A stretch of DNA of 64,000 nucleotides. Origin: Hankyongella ginsenosidimutans (GTDB taxonomy: Bacteria; Pseudomonadota; Alphaproteobacteria; Sphingomonadales; Sphingomonadaceae). The notes under the pieces are model-generated. The model saw only the letters and a list, made by a program, of their open reading frames with translations, was not told the origin of the DNA and did no database searches. The position numbers and the translations under genes are program-made. The stretch lies in the NCBI RefSeq assembly GCF_005144965.1, contig NZ_CP039704.1, positions 744,001-808,000 of the forward strand, read 5' to 3'. Positions 1 through 9,199 of this stretch are shown piece by piece. Positions within the stretch are counted from its first letter, which is position 1; each line of letters opens with the position of its first letter.

Positions 1-605
1 CGAAACGCTCCCGCTCCAACCCAACCCCGGTATCCGGCAGGTCGGCGTCCGCAGCGCGGGTTTCGTCGGACAAGGCGGCGAACAACGGTTCAAGGTTGGT
101 GGCGTCGCCCGCGAGCCATGACGCAAGCCGGGTCTTCAACTGCCGTGTCTTCGGCCAGGGCGCATCCAGCGCGCCGTTGGAGAGGCCATACAGGCCAACC
201 GGCAGGCGCTGAGTCTGGGGCCGGCCGGTTGGTGACGTAAATCGCATCCGCATCATCAAGCAGCAGCAGGTTGAACGGGCGGTAGGATGCTGCCTGCAGA
301 CCCTTCGCGTACATGTCGGCGCTCTGCATGCCCATCAGATAGTCGCGCACCAGCAGCCCGCGCGACAGTGCGTCCGCCGGCGGCATCGGCTCACGCACGT
401 TGGTCACCACACCGAGGCGGCCAGCCGCAGGGGCAACCGCGAGCCAGGTGCCACCGGCATCGAGGTCGCGCCCGCCCAGAATTTCCGGCGCATCCTCCCA
501 GGGGCTCGCGGCGCTGGAGGCGCGGGCATGGAATTCGTCGCGGTTGCCGATCAGAATGATCGGCCAATCCGGATGTTGCTGCAAGGCGAGCGCAATCAGG
601 CACAT
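1..605 (-). CDS. NRDE/TANGO2 family protein (3' end outside window, frameshifted)
   Basis: Start at 605 gives MCLIALALQQHP followed by the ILIGNRDEFHAR signature that names the NRDE family (eukaryotic TANGO2 relatives, molecular function unresolved). Asp/Gly-rich segments (GGRDLDAGGTWLAV, VTNVRE) are typical. The frame breaks near 205-225. The next frame restores the conserved GLYGLSNGALDAPWPKT block and stays open to the window edge, so the gene is longer than the uninterrupted frame and its C-terminus is missing here. The start lies 2 nt after the stop of the ATP-grasp gene, so it is the last visible gene of the four-gene operon. No signal peptide or membrane segment is visible. Confidence 0.85.
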
Positions 606-607
606 GA

Positions 608-1713
608 TCAGTCGGTCGAGGGGTAAGCGGCGGCGAGCCGCACCTCTTCCCGGTATAGTGCCCAGAAATCGAAGAAGCGCACCGGCGGCATGCCGCGCTT
701 GCGGTTGCCGGCCCCGATCTCGAAAGCCCAGCGCCATTGCCGCATGAGGATGCGGTAGGCGCGGCCGAGCGTCATCCGGGCGTCCCAGATCTCCGTTGAT
801 TCCGCCCCGGCGCCGTTCACTTCAGAATGGTGAACCCGTGGCCCTGCTGGAGGTTGCGATAGTCATCGAACCGGATGTCGAAGCGGCCGAAATGGAAATC
901 AGGAATGGCGCGCGCGACCGAGTCAAAGGCGGCACTCATGGCCGGCGTGATGAGGTGGCTGCCGTCCCGGAAGATGGCCCCTTGCTGTGGCTGCCGGCGA
1001 ACGCCAGCCGCACCGGCTCGCCTTCGGCCGGCACCCAGTCCAGACGATGCGCATTGCGGTCCAGGTAGAGGTGCGGCACCTGACCGGCACGCGGATCCGC
1101 ATGGATCAATGCCCGCAAGCTGGCGCGACCGTCACCAACGACATAGGGAAATATTTGAGCGTGATCGACCGCACAGCGCCGCTGCCGGTGCGCGGATCGC
1201 GGGTGTAGAAGATACCCGCCTCTGCCTCATGGTCGACGAGGCGCTGCAGCACAATGCGCTGACCGAGGGAAACGCCGCAAGGTAACGCTCGAGTACCGCC
1301 CGGTCGCGGATGACCCGCACGCCTGCCCCGCGACAGCCGCGATCGGGCTTTGCCACCAGGGGCAACTCAAGTCCCGCGGACTGGATTGCCGCCAGCACGT
1401 CCGCTGCCTCCTGCCCGATATCGGCGGGTTGCGCCGGCCGATCCCAGATGGTGAAATCCGCCACGTGTTCGGGTGCTGCCTGCCGCGCCAGCGCCAGAAT
1501 CTGCGACTTCGACTCGCCGACAAGACCACCGGCCTCGAACGACGGGTTTGCAGACAGTGGGACGGTGATGCTGCCATGACGCAGCATCAGCCACAGGATG
1601 TAGGCCCATACCGGCGCATAGAACCAGGTCATCGGCCAGAATTCGAAGAACGATATCGGCGGATCGGCAGGCTCGAGGGGCGGCATGCCCCTGTGCGGCA
1701 CGGGCCAGTCCAT
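608..1713 (-). CDS. Membrane-anchored ATP-grasp protein of unknown substrate (multiple frameshifts)
   Basis: An N-terminal hydrophobic helix (WFYAPVWAYILWLML) precedes an ATP-grasp fold: LPLVAKPDRGCRGAGVRV, then IVLQRLVDHEAEAGIFY, GRFDIRFDD and EVNGAGAE, the Mg/ATP-binding end of the fold. ATP-grasp enzymes join a carboxylate to a nucleophile through an acyl-phosphate; the substrate cannot be told from sequence. Four breaks are visible (near 1255, 1140, 990 and 823), each rejoined by one or two bases, for example ATTCTG[G]AAGTGAACGG. The corrected protein is about 370 aa. It starts 3 nt after the dedA-like gene stops. Family assignment is firm, function is not. Confidence 0.8.
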
Positions 1714-1716
1714 GGC

Positions 1717-2304
1717 TCAGTTGCGCGCGCGCAGATGGCCGGCGATCAGCGACACGGCAAACACCAGGCCGCCAAGCCCAAGCGCGCCGGCCAGCGGCGA
1801 CATGCCGAACTGGCGCTCGAACCAGCCGATAAGGGTATGCCCGGCGAACAGCAGCAGAGCGGTCCACGGCAGCACCGACAGCAGAACCGCCGGCGCGAAG
1901 GCATTGAAGGGCACGTTCAGGAAGCCGGCGCCGGAATAGGTCGGCAGACGCAGGCCCGGCACCATGCGCGCGAGCAGTACCGCCGGCACGATGCGCCGAT
2001 GCAGCGCGCCCCGCCAGCGCTCCGCGCGCTCGATGCCAAGGCGATGGCGCAGCGCCTTGATGCGGCGGGCAAGACTACCCAAGCCATAGAGGCCAAGATC
2101 GCCGACCGCGATCCCGAACGACAACGCAACAAAGGCCTGTGCAGGGCTCAGCGCCCCGCTGAGGATCAGCCCTGCGCCCAAGGCCACCGCGACTTCCTCA
2201 AGCAGCAGGGTCAGCCCCACCAGCCCGATCATCATGGCGGTCGGGCCGGCATGTTCAAGGACTTGCCACAGACCGGAGACGAGGGTCGGCAAGGAAGACG
2301 CCAT
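1717..2304 (-). CDS. DedA/VTT-domain integral membrane protein
   Basis: Intact 195-aa gene. It has hydrophobic segments near residues 15-45 and 50-70, the DedA-type re-entrant motif with R-P-x-Y-like residues (LLARMVPGLRLPTYSGAGF, about residues 105-125), then C-terminal membrane helices. Family members (DedA, TMEM41/VMP1 relatives) act as lipid scramblases or flippases, notably for undecaprenyl phosphate and phosphatidylethanolamine in other bacteria; the substrate here is unknown. The start codon overlaps the stop of the upstream TPR gene (TGATG), indicating translational coupling, and the ATP-grasp gene follows at once. That suggests a joint envelope-related task, which is inference. Confidence 0.85.
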   Translation of the reverse strand: MASSLPTLVSGLWQVLEHAGPTAMMIGLVGLTLLLEEVAVALGAGLILSGALSPAQAFVALSFGIAVGDLGLYGLGSLARRIKALRHRLGIERAERWRGALHRRIVPAVLLARMVPGLRLPTYSGAGFLNVPFNAFAPAVLLSVLPWTALLLFAGHTLIGWFERQFGMSPLAGALGLGGLVFAVSLIAGHLRARN

Positions 2305-3621
2305 CACGCCACCGCCCGAGTGTCCAGGCGGTGCGCGCTCCGCTCCCGCCCCGCGTCCAGAAGGTGCGCCATACGGGCGTTGAACAGGCGGCCGTCCTCG
2401 CCCCGCAATTCCCGCTCGGCGGAAAGCGCGATCATTTCGAACCACTCGCGCTGCACGGCGCTGCCGCCGACACGGTACACCTGCTCGCGCACGCCGTTCA
2501 TATGACTGAGCGTCGCCGCGAAGTCGCCCGCCGCGAATGCGCGCATGCCACGGGCGACCGGCAGCGTGATCGCGCGCCACACCGCCGAGTCCGGCCGATC
2601 GGAGCAGGCGCAGGCCTCCATGGCGTCAAGGAAGTTCGCGACTCCATCGTCATCGCCCGCGCGCACCAACCCGTACCAGGCGTGCAGGTCGAGAAAACTG
2701 TTTACGGTGTCGCCGATGCGCGCCGCCACATGCGCGCCGACATCCGCCCAGCGATCGCCGACATCGACGCCGGCAAGCTCCAGCCGGGCCAGCAGCGAAA
2801 CGGCGTTCACCTGATCCTGCACATGCCCCTTGCGGTAACCCCAGACCCGATTGTCGTAAAGATCGAGTGCGGCGCGGTGGTCGCCCAAGTCCAGCAACAA
2901 CAGCGCGGTGTGCCACCAATTGTGCGTATAGATAAAGCTTGAGCAGCGATCCCATGTCGGGCTCAGGCCCTGCATCCAGGTCAGCCCCTCCTCAATGCGG
3001 TCCGATGTGGTGAGCACATGCGCCACCGCATGGTGCGCCCATGGATCGTCGAGGGTCATCTCTACAGCGCGACGCCCCGCATGTTCGGCGGCCTGCGTCT
3101 CACCGCACTCGATAAGCGCGAAGGCGAGCAGGCCCCAGGCATAGCCGATATCGTCCGCGCTGCGGATCGCGTGCGTCATGAGCGCTCGCATGCCGTGCGC
3201 GTCGCCGCAGTTGATCTGCAGGATCTGCGCGATTTTCAGGGTCACGACATCGCGCGGCCAGCGCGCGGCGATCGCCTGGAACTTCCTCAGGGCGCGGTGT
3301 TCATCGCCGCGCCACCAATCCGCCACGGCGTCCACGAACGCGCGCTCCCGCTCGCCGCCCGGCCTGAAGCGCTGCGGTGATATAGGGGCTGGCGCGCCGG
3401 TAGCCTTCGCGGGTCTGGAGAAACAGGAACAGGCAGGCCGTGTAGGCCTGCAGGAGCGCGCAGCCTGCGTCCTGCGCGGCGGCGTCGACAATCGCGGCGG
3501 CATTGCGCCCTTGGCTCAACAGCTCCAGCGCGAAGGAATCCATGGCGTCGCGCGAGGCGGGTGACGAAACCAAAACGGAATTGCCAAACCGGTCCACGTT
3601 CTGCGTCATGCCCTGCATCAA
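2304..3621 (-). CDS. TTC38-like tetratricopeptide repeat protein (frameshifted)
   Basis: From ATG 3621 (MMQGMTQNVDRFGNSV) the protein shows alpha-helical repeats. The segment DPWAHHAVAHVLTTSD followed by WMQ, then FIYTHNWWHTALLLLDLGD is the hallmark of the TTC38/TPR38 family, and HAWYGLVRAG appears near the C-terminus. Length after correction is about 440 aa, as usual for the family. The frame changes near 3365-3385 in a C/G-rich stretch. TTC38 proteins have no established enzymatic role. It is the first gene of the operon; its TGA overlaps the dedA-like ATG. The 227 bp upstream hold the promoter region and the terminator of the neighbouring AhpD gene. Confidence 0.82.
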
Positions 3622-3793
3622 TCACACTCTCCAGCCAATATGGGGCCGCCTGTGAACGCGACAGACAGCAGCCCCTCCCAGCTGAGCGCCTAATGCATGG
3701 CCTAATAACACGACGTCCGCAACTGGGATTGCGATTACTGGAACCATTCGTTCAATAACGGAAAGAAGTTACGCGCGCCGGACAAAGGACGAA

Positions 3794-3820
3794 AAAGCCC
3801 CGGCTTGCACCGGGAGCTTT
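3794..3820 (-). terminator. Rho-independent terminator of the AhpD-like gene
   Basis: Ten base pairs (AAAGC CCCGG against CCGGG GCTTT, one A bulge at 3815) close a 6-nt loop. Read on the minus strand, the stem ends in CTTTTTC, a short U-run, 29 nt after the AhpD stop codon. The stem could also work weakly on the other strand. Confidence 0.75.
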
Positions 3821-3848
3821 CTGTCGAGCGTTGCGCGCGGATAGCCGG

Positions 3849-4391
3849 TTAGGCTTTGGCGGTCGAAACCAGCGGGAAATCCACAACCGTCGCGGCAACA
3901 TGGTTGAAGTAGTTGGTCAGGATGTTCACCATCGTCACGGCGACCAGCTCCACCACTTCGTCGTCACCATAGCCGGCGGCGCGTACCGCAGCCAGATCAG
4001 CGTCCGCAACATGGCCGCGGCTGTTGACGATGGCCGACGCGAAATCGAGGGCCGCCTGAACCTTGGCGTCCGAGGACTGCCCGGCCAGGTTGGCGGCCAG
4101 TTCATCGGCGGCGACGCCCGCGCCCTTGCCCAGCAGGGTGTGCGCCGATGCGCAATAATCGCATGCATTCGCGCTCGCAACCACAAGCGCGACCTGCTCA
4201 CGCAGTTGGGCCGAAATCTTGGCCGCGCCAAGTGCGCCGCTGAGGCTCAGATACGCGTTCAGGACCGCAGGCGACTGGGCGAAGACGCCGAACAGGTTCG
4301 GCACCATGCCCAACTGCTTCTTCACCGCTTCCAGCAGCGGCTTCGAGCCTTCCGGGGCAGTTTCAATCGAGAGAGACGGGATACGTTGCAT
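3849..4391 (-). CDS. AhpD-like carboxymuconolactone decarboxylase family peroxidase
   Basis: Intact 180-aa protein. The CMD/AhpD redox motif is visible: Cys77 and Cys80 in CDYCASAH with His84 and an upstream Glu65, the residues that form the thiol peroxidase centre of AhpD-type enzymes. Such proteins are cytoplasmic alkylhydroperoxide or quinone-linked reductases; the exact reductant is unknown. It is divergent from the TetR gene with about 200 bp between start codons, and a perfect 14-bp palindrome lies 60 bp upstream of its start. This is the usual arrangement of a repressor and its controlled gene. Confidence 0.88.
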   Translation of the reverse strand: MQRIPSLSIETAPEGSKPLLEAVKKQLGMVPNLFGVFAQSPAVLNAYLSLSGALGAAKISAQLREQVALVVASANACDYCASAHTLLGKGAGVAADELAANLAGQSSDAKVQAALDFASAIVNSRGHVADADLAAVRAAGYGDDEVVELVAVTMVNILTNYFNHVAATVVDFPLVSTAKA

Positions 4392-4451
4392 GACAATGTC
4401 CTTTCTTTGAGGTGTTAACGGATGGGCGAGGTGCCCTTGCGCCAGCCATGT

Positions 4452-4465
4452 AAACAGTTCTGTTT
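4452..4465. promoter_or_regulatory. Candidate TetR operator AAACAGTTCTGTTT
   Basis: A perfect inverted repeat (AAACAG-TT-CTGTTT) lies in the AhpD/TetR divergent region, 61 bp upstream of the AhpD start. TetR-family dimers bind such short palindromes. It is the only clear one in this gap; binding is inferred from position. Confidence 0.55.
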
Positions 4466-4528
4466 CTTTTCAAGAGGCAATTCCGACCTTTTGCGCGCCG
4501 CCGTATCGCTGGAGTCCACGCATCGCAC

Positions 4529-4556
4529 TTGCGATTCAAAGCAGATTTCCTATTCT
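4529..4556 (+). promoter_or_regulatory. Candidate sigma-70 promoter of the TetR gene
   Basis: TTGCGA (4529-4534), a 16-nt spacer and TATTCT (4551-4556) resemble -35 and -10 boxes, 33 nt before the proposed ATG at 4589. This placement argues against using the in-frame TTG at 4529 as the start. Confidence 0.45.
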
Positions 4557-4588
4557 TAGGGGATACGAACTCGTTTCTGGATGGATCG

Positions 4589-5224
4589 ATGCCTGCCGCT
4601 GAAATCGCCTTGAAGCCCAAGGCCGCCACCAAATCGAAACGCGAGCACCTGCTGCAAGTCGCCATCAACCTGTTCAATGAACACGGCTTTCATGCCACCG
4701 GGGTTGACCGCGTCATGGCGGCCGCCAAGATGTCGAAAAAGACCATCTACAACTATTTCCGCTCGAAGGATGAATTGATCCTGGCGGCGCTACGGTATCA
4801 TGACAGCGTGTTTCGCAACGAATTCATGAGCCAGGTGGAACGCGCCTCCGCCGACCCTATGGCGCGGCTGCTCGCTCTCTTCGACACTGCGGAAGAATGG
4901 TTTCGTTCGCCGAACTTCTATGGCTGCATCTTCATCAACGCGACGGGCGAGTTTTCCCAGGCGGATTCGCCGATCCGTCAGGTCTGCCGCGATTTCAAGC
5001 GCATGATGCATGGCTTCATTTTCGATCAGTGCCGGCAGATCGCCGTTGCGCAGCCGGAGCGGCTTGCCGCCCAGCTTGCCCTGGTGTTCGAGGGCGCAAT
5101 CGCGACAGCGCAGGTCAGTGGTGCGGATGCAGCGGCGGACACGGCGCGCGAAGTCGCCCGTACAGTGATCGGTGCCGCGCTCGAGCCATCCGCGGGAGCA
5201 GGCAGGCCGACATCGGTGAATTAG
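4589..5224 (+). CDS. TetR/AcrR family transcriptional regulator
   Basis: Intact, about 211 aa from ATG 4589 (MPAAEIALK). The N-terminal TetR_N helix-turn-helix is clear: HLLQVAINLFNEHGFHATGVDRVM then AAKMSKKTIYNYFRSKDEL (about residues 20-65). The C-terminal ligand domain includes FYGCIFINATGEF, seen in regulators of stress or xenobiotic-responsive oxidoreductases. It is divergent from the AhpD-like peroxidase, which it probably represses from the palindrome at 4452. The stop TAG shares a base with the GTG start proposed for the next gene. Confidence 0.88.
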   Translation: MPAAEIALKPKAATKSKREHLLQVAINLFNEHGFHATGVDRVMAAAKMSKKTIYNYFRSKDELILAALRYHDSVFRNEFMSQVERASADPMARLLALFDTAEEWFRSPNFYGCIFINATGEFSQADSPIRQVCRDFKRMMHGFIFDQCRQIAVAQPERLAAQLALVFEGAIATAQVSGADAAADTAREVARTVIGAALEPSAGAGRPTSVN

Positions 5225-5799
5225 TGGCCGCGCTCGACGATTTTCTCGGCGACCTTCGCGCTTGCACCCTCTGCGCAGCGAGCCTGCCGCACGGGCCGCG
5301 CCCGATCGTTCAGATCGGTCATGGGGCACGGATTCTGCTCATTGGCCAGGCACCGGGCCGCAAGGTCCATGCCAGCGGCATCCCCTGGGACGATGCGTCC
5401 GGCGACACGCTGCGCGGCTGGCTTGGTCTCGCCAAGGCCGCCTTCTACGATCCCGCGCAGGTGGCGTTGCTGCCCATGGGGTTCTGCTACCCTGGCACCG
5501 GCAAAGCGGCGACCTGCCGCCGCGGCCGGAATGTGCGCCGCGCTGGCACGCGGCTGCGCACGCACACATGCCGGCAATCACCATGACGGTGCTGATCGGC
5601 GCGTACGCGCAGGCGCATTATCTGGCAAAGCCTGGCGGCACCCTGACCGAGACGGTCGCGCAATTCCGGAACCATGCACCCGATATCTGGCCGCTGCCGC
5701 ACCAGCCCGCGCAACCGGCCCTGGCTGGCGCGCAACCCCTGGTTCGAGGCCGATCTGCTTCCCGCGCTGCGCGCCCGCGTCGCGCAAATCCTGGTCTGA
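5224..5799 (+). CDS. Uracil-DNA glycosylase family protein (two frameshifts)
   Basis: The GTG at 5224 gives VAALDDFLGDLRACTLC, and the Cys pair plus ILLIGQAPGRKVHASGIPWDD is the N-terminal signature of the UDG superfamily (GQAPG corresponds to the GEAPG water-activating motif). After breaks near 5505 and 5705 the frame recovers TVLIGAYAQAHYL and PHPSPRNRPWL, matching the conserved HPSPRN-type DNA-intercalation loop. Corrected length is about 192 aa. Enzymes of this group excise uracil from DNA or, in sister groups, crosslink to it; the subgroup cannot be fixed. The exact start is uncertain. Confidence 0.75.
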
Positions 5800-5860
5800 C
5801 GCTTGCGCCCGCGCGCGCAAGCGACCATAAGCGCGGCATTCATCCCAACTTGAGGTCCCC

Positions 5861-6100
5861 ATGAAGGCCAAGGTCTACGTCACCCTGAAATCCGGCGTGC
5901 TCGACCCGCAGGGCAAGGCGATCGCCGGCGCGCTGGCGGCGCTCGGCTTCGACGGCGTCAACGACGTCCGCCAGGGCAAATATATCGAGCTCGACCTGGC
6001 CGAAACCGATGAAGCGCAGGCGCGCGCGCAGGTCGAACAGATGTGCCGCAAGCTGCTGGCCAACACGGTGATCGAGAATTTCCGGGTGGAGCTGGCATGA
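5861..6100 (+). CDS. purS: Phosphoribosylformylglycinamidine synthase subunit PurS
   Basis: Intact 79-aa protein of the normal PurS length. [20 protein letters not shown] and the [16 protein letters not shown] stretch are typical. PurS bridges PurQ and PurL in the FGAM synthase step of purine synthesis, where ammonia is passed from PurQ to PurL. Its TGA overlaps the purQ ATG (ATGA). The RBS is TTGAGG five nucleotides before the start. purL is not in the window. Confidence 0.95.
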   Translation: MKAKVYVTLKSGVLDPQGKAIAGALAALGFDGVNDVRQGKYIELDLAETDEAQARAQVEQMCRKLLANTVIENFRVELA

Positions 6101-6759
6101 AGGCGGCGGTCATCGTCTTCCCCGGCTCCAACTGCGACCGCGATCTTGCCGTGGCGCTGGAGCGGATTACGGGTTCGGCACCCCGCATGGTCTGGCATGG
6201 CGATGCCGCGCTTCCGGACGGGTTGGACCTGATCGCCGTGCCGGGCGGCTTTTCCTACGGCGACTATCTGCGCTCGGGCCATGGCGGCGCAGTCGCAGAT
6301 CATGCACGCCGTGCGCGGCGCAGCCGAACGCGGCGTCGCGGTGCTGGGGTGTGCAACGGCTTCCAGGTGCTGACCGAGGCCGGCCTGCTGCCCGGCGCGC
6401 TGATGCGCAATGCCGGACTGAAATTCGTCTGCCGCGACGTTCACCTGACGGTCGAGAACGCCGACACCGCCTTCACAAGCGCCTACGTCAGGGGCCAGGC
6501 TATCCGCATCCCGGTCGCACATCACGATGGCAACTACTTCGCCGACGAAGCGACGCTGAACCGGCTGGAGGGCGATGGCCGGGTGGTGTTCCGCTACCGC
6601 GACAACCCCAACGGCTCGCAGCGCGACATCGCCGGGATCATCAACGAGACCGGCAACGTGCTCGGCCTGATGCCGCACCCGGAGCGGCTGTGCGAACCGG
6701 CGCAGGGCGGCAGCGACGGGCGCGGCCTGTTCGAAAGCCTGCTGAAGTCCCTGCACTGA
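6097..6759 (+). CDS. purQ: Phosphoribosylformylglycinamidine synthase glutaminase subunit PurQ (compensated frameshift)
   Basis: This class I glutamine amidotransferase supplies ammonia to FGAM synthase. [36 protein letters not shown] (nucleophile Cys) and GLMPHPER (His) are all present. Between about 6280 and 6345 the reading is garbled: a 2-nt loss after CGCTCGGG and a 1-nt loss before GTGTGCAACG cancel, and the intermediate frame reads the expected [18 protein letters not shown]. Corrected length is about 222 aa. The gene is coupled to purS and, by TGATG, to the HAD gene. Confidence 0.93.
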   Translation: MKAAVIVFPGSNCDRDLAVALERITGSAPRMVWHGDAALPDGLDLIAVPGGFSYGDYLRSGHGGAVADHARRARRSRTRRRGAGVCNGFQVLTEAGLLPGALMRNAGLKFVCRDVHLTVENADTAFTSAYVRGQAIRIPVAHHDGNYFADEATLNRLEGDGRVVFRYRDNPNGSQRDIAGIINETGNVLGLMPHPERLCEPAQGGSDGRGLFESLLKSLH

Positions 6760-7410
6760 TGCGGCCAATCATCTTCGACTGCGACGGCACGCTGGTCGAC
6801 AGCGAGCGCGTCTATGCGAAATCCAACGCGGCGGTGTTCGCCCGTTACGGGGCCATCGCCGCACCGGACGAACTGTTCGCCCGCTATACCGGCGTCTCGC
6901 TGACCGCGATGGCGGCGGACATCGAGACCCGCTTCGGGGTGACGCTGACCCCGCGATCGGCGACGAACTGGACGCGGCGGCAGGTCTATTGCTCGAGACG
7001 GAACTGGAGCCGATTGCCGGGATTCCACAACTGCTTGCCATGCTGCAGGCGGAAGGGCGTCCGCTGGCGGTCGCCTCCAACAGCCGCCTGAATGGCGTGC
7101 GTCGCAGCCTGCGCATCACGGGCCTCACCCAGTTTTTCGGCGACCGGATTGCGACTGCGGACCAGGTCGCGCAGCCGAAGCCCGCGCCTGACGTCTATCT
7201 AATGGCAGCCGGGCTGCTTGAGGCCGAGCCGGCATCCTGTCTGGCGATCGAGGACTCGCCGACCGGCGTGCGGGCAGCGCGCGCCGCCGGTATGACGGTC
7301 ATCGCCTTCACCGACCCGGCGCACGCGTTCGGCAGGCAGCGGCTGGCGGACGCCGGCACGCAATCGTCGAGGATATGCGCGCCATCGCTGGACTGCTGGA
7401 GCTGGCATGA
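6759..7410 (+). CDS. HAD-superfamily (subfamily IA) phosphatase (two frameshifts)
   Basis: The start ATG overlaps the purQ stop. Motif I is FDCDGTLVDSE, motif II is AVASNSRL, and the Lys/Asp motifs III-IV appear as KPAPDVYL and CLAIEDSPTGVRAA. These are the four catalytic motifs of beta-phosphoglucomutase/phosphoglycolate phosphatase-like HADs. Breaks near 6945 and 7357 are each repaired by about one base; the repaired C-terminus reads [16 protein letters not shown]. About 217 aa. The substrate is unknown. The next gene starts inside its stop codon (ATGA). Confidence 0.85.
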
Positions 7411-8184
7411 GCGGGCCTATCGTCGTCGCGGCCGGCTATGTGTTCGCACGGCTCGACGATCCGGCTATGGTACGCGCGCCCCTGCGCAAGGCTCTGGCTG
7501 CAGCAGGCGTCAAGGGCACGGTGCTGCTGGCACCCGAGGGCATGAACACCACTTTCGCCGGCCCCGCGACGCCGTTGACACCGGCCTGGCGGCGTTGCGC
7601 GCCCTGCCGGGTTGCGCCGGCTTCACACCCCGCGAGTCGCTCTGCGCCACCATGCCGTTCGGGCTGCTGAAGGTGAAGGTGAAGCGGGAGATCGTGACCC
7701 TGGGCGTCGAGAGCGTCGACCCGGTCAACCGCGTTGGAACATATGTGCCGCCCGCGACTGGAACGCCCTGCTCGACGAGCCGGGCGTGGTCGTGATTGAC
7801 ACCCGCAACGACTATGAGATCGCGGTCGGCAGCTTTGACGGCGCGATCGATCCGCGCACGCCGCGCTTTCGTGATTTTCCCGCCTGGGTCTCGGCGAACC
7901 GCGCCACGCTGGAGTCGGCCCGCAAGATCGCGATGTTCTGCACCGGCGGCATCCGCTGCGAGAAGGCAACCGCCTACATGCGCGACCAGGGGTTCGACAA
8001 TGTCTACCACCTGCAGGGCGGCATCCTGAACTATCTGGAGACGGTGCCGACGGCGGACTCACGCTGGCGCGGCGGCTGCTTCGTATTTGACGAGCGTGGT
8101 GCTGTGGGCAGCGGCCTTGCACCGATGCCGGAGCTTGAACCCGTCAAGCTGCTGCCGGGCAAGCGCCGGATCATGGAAGAGTAG
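7407..8184 (+). CDS. trhO: tRNA uridine(34) hydroxylase TrhO (two frameshifts)
   Basis: TrhO (YceA) forms 5-hydroxyuridine at tRNA wobble position 34. The N-terminal domain reads [16 protein letters not shown]. The rhodanese domain has [23 protein letters not shown] and the active-site loop [12 protein letters not shown], followed by [14 protein letters not shown] and FVFDE. Breaks near 7565 and 7745 separate three frames that together match the whole family. Corrected length is about 259 aa. It is the last gene of the purS-purQ-HAD-trhO run, joined to the HAD gene by ATGA. Confidence 0.9.
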
Positions 8185-8248
8185 CGCCAGCCTGTTCAGG
8201 CGGCGGACGCCGGCGCGCGCCGCGCAATCGCAATAGGGCGAAGTGCTC

Positions 8249-8962
8249 TCAGCGCTTCCGACGCAGGGCGAGGACGGCACCCAGGCCCAACAGGCCAAGG
8301 GTCGCCGGCTCAGGAATATCGGTCGGCGGCGGCGGCGGCGGCGCAACCTCCGTGGTCAGCAGGAAGTTGCCGAAGGTCCAAGCCTGAGAACCCTCAATCA
8401 ATGGCGCATTCTCCAGCCGGATGCCAAGGGCGGAGACGCCGTCCGCAATGAAGCTGTTGTAGAGCGCCGTGATGTCGAGGCTGATGATCTCGCCGCCCGA
8501 GAAGTTAATCGGGTCGATCGGGAAATCGCCAAGCGCGAAGGTCGGCGTGATCTGGAAGTCGCCGATCGACTCGAAGTTGTCGCCTTCATAGGCGAGCAGC
8601 GCGATGATGCCGTCGAACGGGTTTTCATTTTCGAGGAACAGTCCGCCGGGGAACAACACCTCGAATTGCAGGATCGCTTCCGATGCAGTCCCGAGACCGC
8701 TCAGGTCAAACTCCGACAGACCGCGGCTCTCCTCGCGTACTTCGTTACCATTATCGTCGAAGAAAAACAGGCGGCCGACTTCCGCGAAGCCGCCGTCGCC
8801 CGTGAGGGTCGAGGAGTGGAAGTGCGAACCGGCCAGTCCCGGACCATCGTTGGCGACCGTAAAGGTCAAGCCGCCGGTCACGGTCGTGAGCGCCTGCGCC
8901 CCGCTGGCAACGCCGAGCGCTATACCACAAGCGACTATCGCAGCCAGAACTCGCATCCGCAT
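8249..8962 (-). CDS. PEP-CTERM sorting domain-containing secreted protein
   Basis: Intact, 237 aa. A signal peptide (MRMRVLAAIVACGIALGVAS, cleavage near GAQA) precedes a beta-rich body without a recognised enzyme domain and a seven-proline spacer. The C-terminus is a textbook PEP-CTERM: IPEPATLGLLGLGAVLAL then RRKR. Such proteins are processed by an exosortase (EpsH/Xrt) and exported to the envelope or matrix. No exosortase gene is in the window, so processing depends on a distant locus. It is convergent with trhO, and the 64 bp between them hold no clear terminator. Confidence 0.9.
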   Translation of the reverse strand: MRMRVLAAIVACGIALGVASGAQALTTVTGGLTFTVANDGPGLAGSHFHSSTLTGDGGFAEVGRLFFFDDNGNEVREESRGLSEFDLSGLGTASEAILQFEVLFPGGLFLENENPFDGIIALLAYEGDNFESIGDFQITPTFALGDFPIDPINFSGGEIISLDITALYNSFIADGVSALGIRLENAPLIEGSQAWTFGNFLLTTEVAPPPPPPTDIPEPATLGLLGLGAVLALRRKR

Positions 8963-9112
8963 CCTCCAGTTTTATAAAGGTTAACCAGCAAAGCAGGCCA
9001 GCGCCAAGAGCGCTCCAGGTCATTGAAATAACATGATTAATATTCCATTAACGGTATGAGTCGCGTCAAAACTGTAAAGCAGCCCGACAACTTTACCCAT
9101 CAACGCGAGACG

Positions 9113-9199
9113 TCACGCAGGCGCGACAAACGCAAGCAGCGGCTGGTCCGCGTCCTGCGCATCCGGCTGGCCCTCGCAGGTGACGAGCGCGATGCGCAT
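9113..9199 (-). pseudogene. Short ORF after hisF, possible remnant or frameshifted ATP-grasp-like start
   Basis: A start codon overlaps the hisF TGA (TGATG) and reads [13 protein letters not shown] for 28 codons before a stop. The opening resembles the N-terminus of larger proteins of ATP-grasp type, but neither alternative frame stays open. I see a truncated gene remnant or a spurious peptide; no function is assigned. The remaining bases up to 8963 are AT-richer and contain no other gene. Confidence 0.3.
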
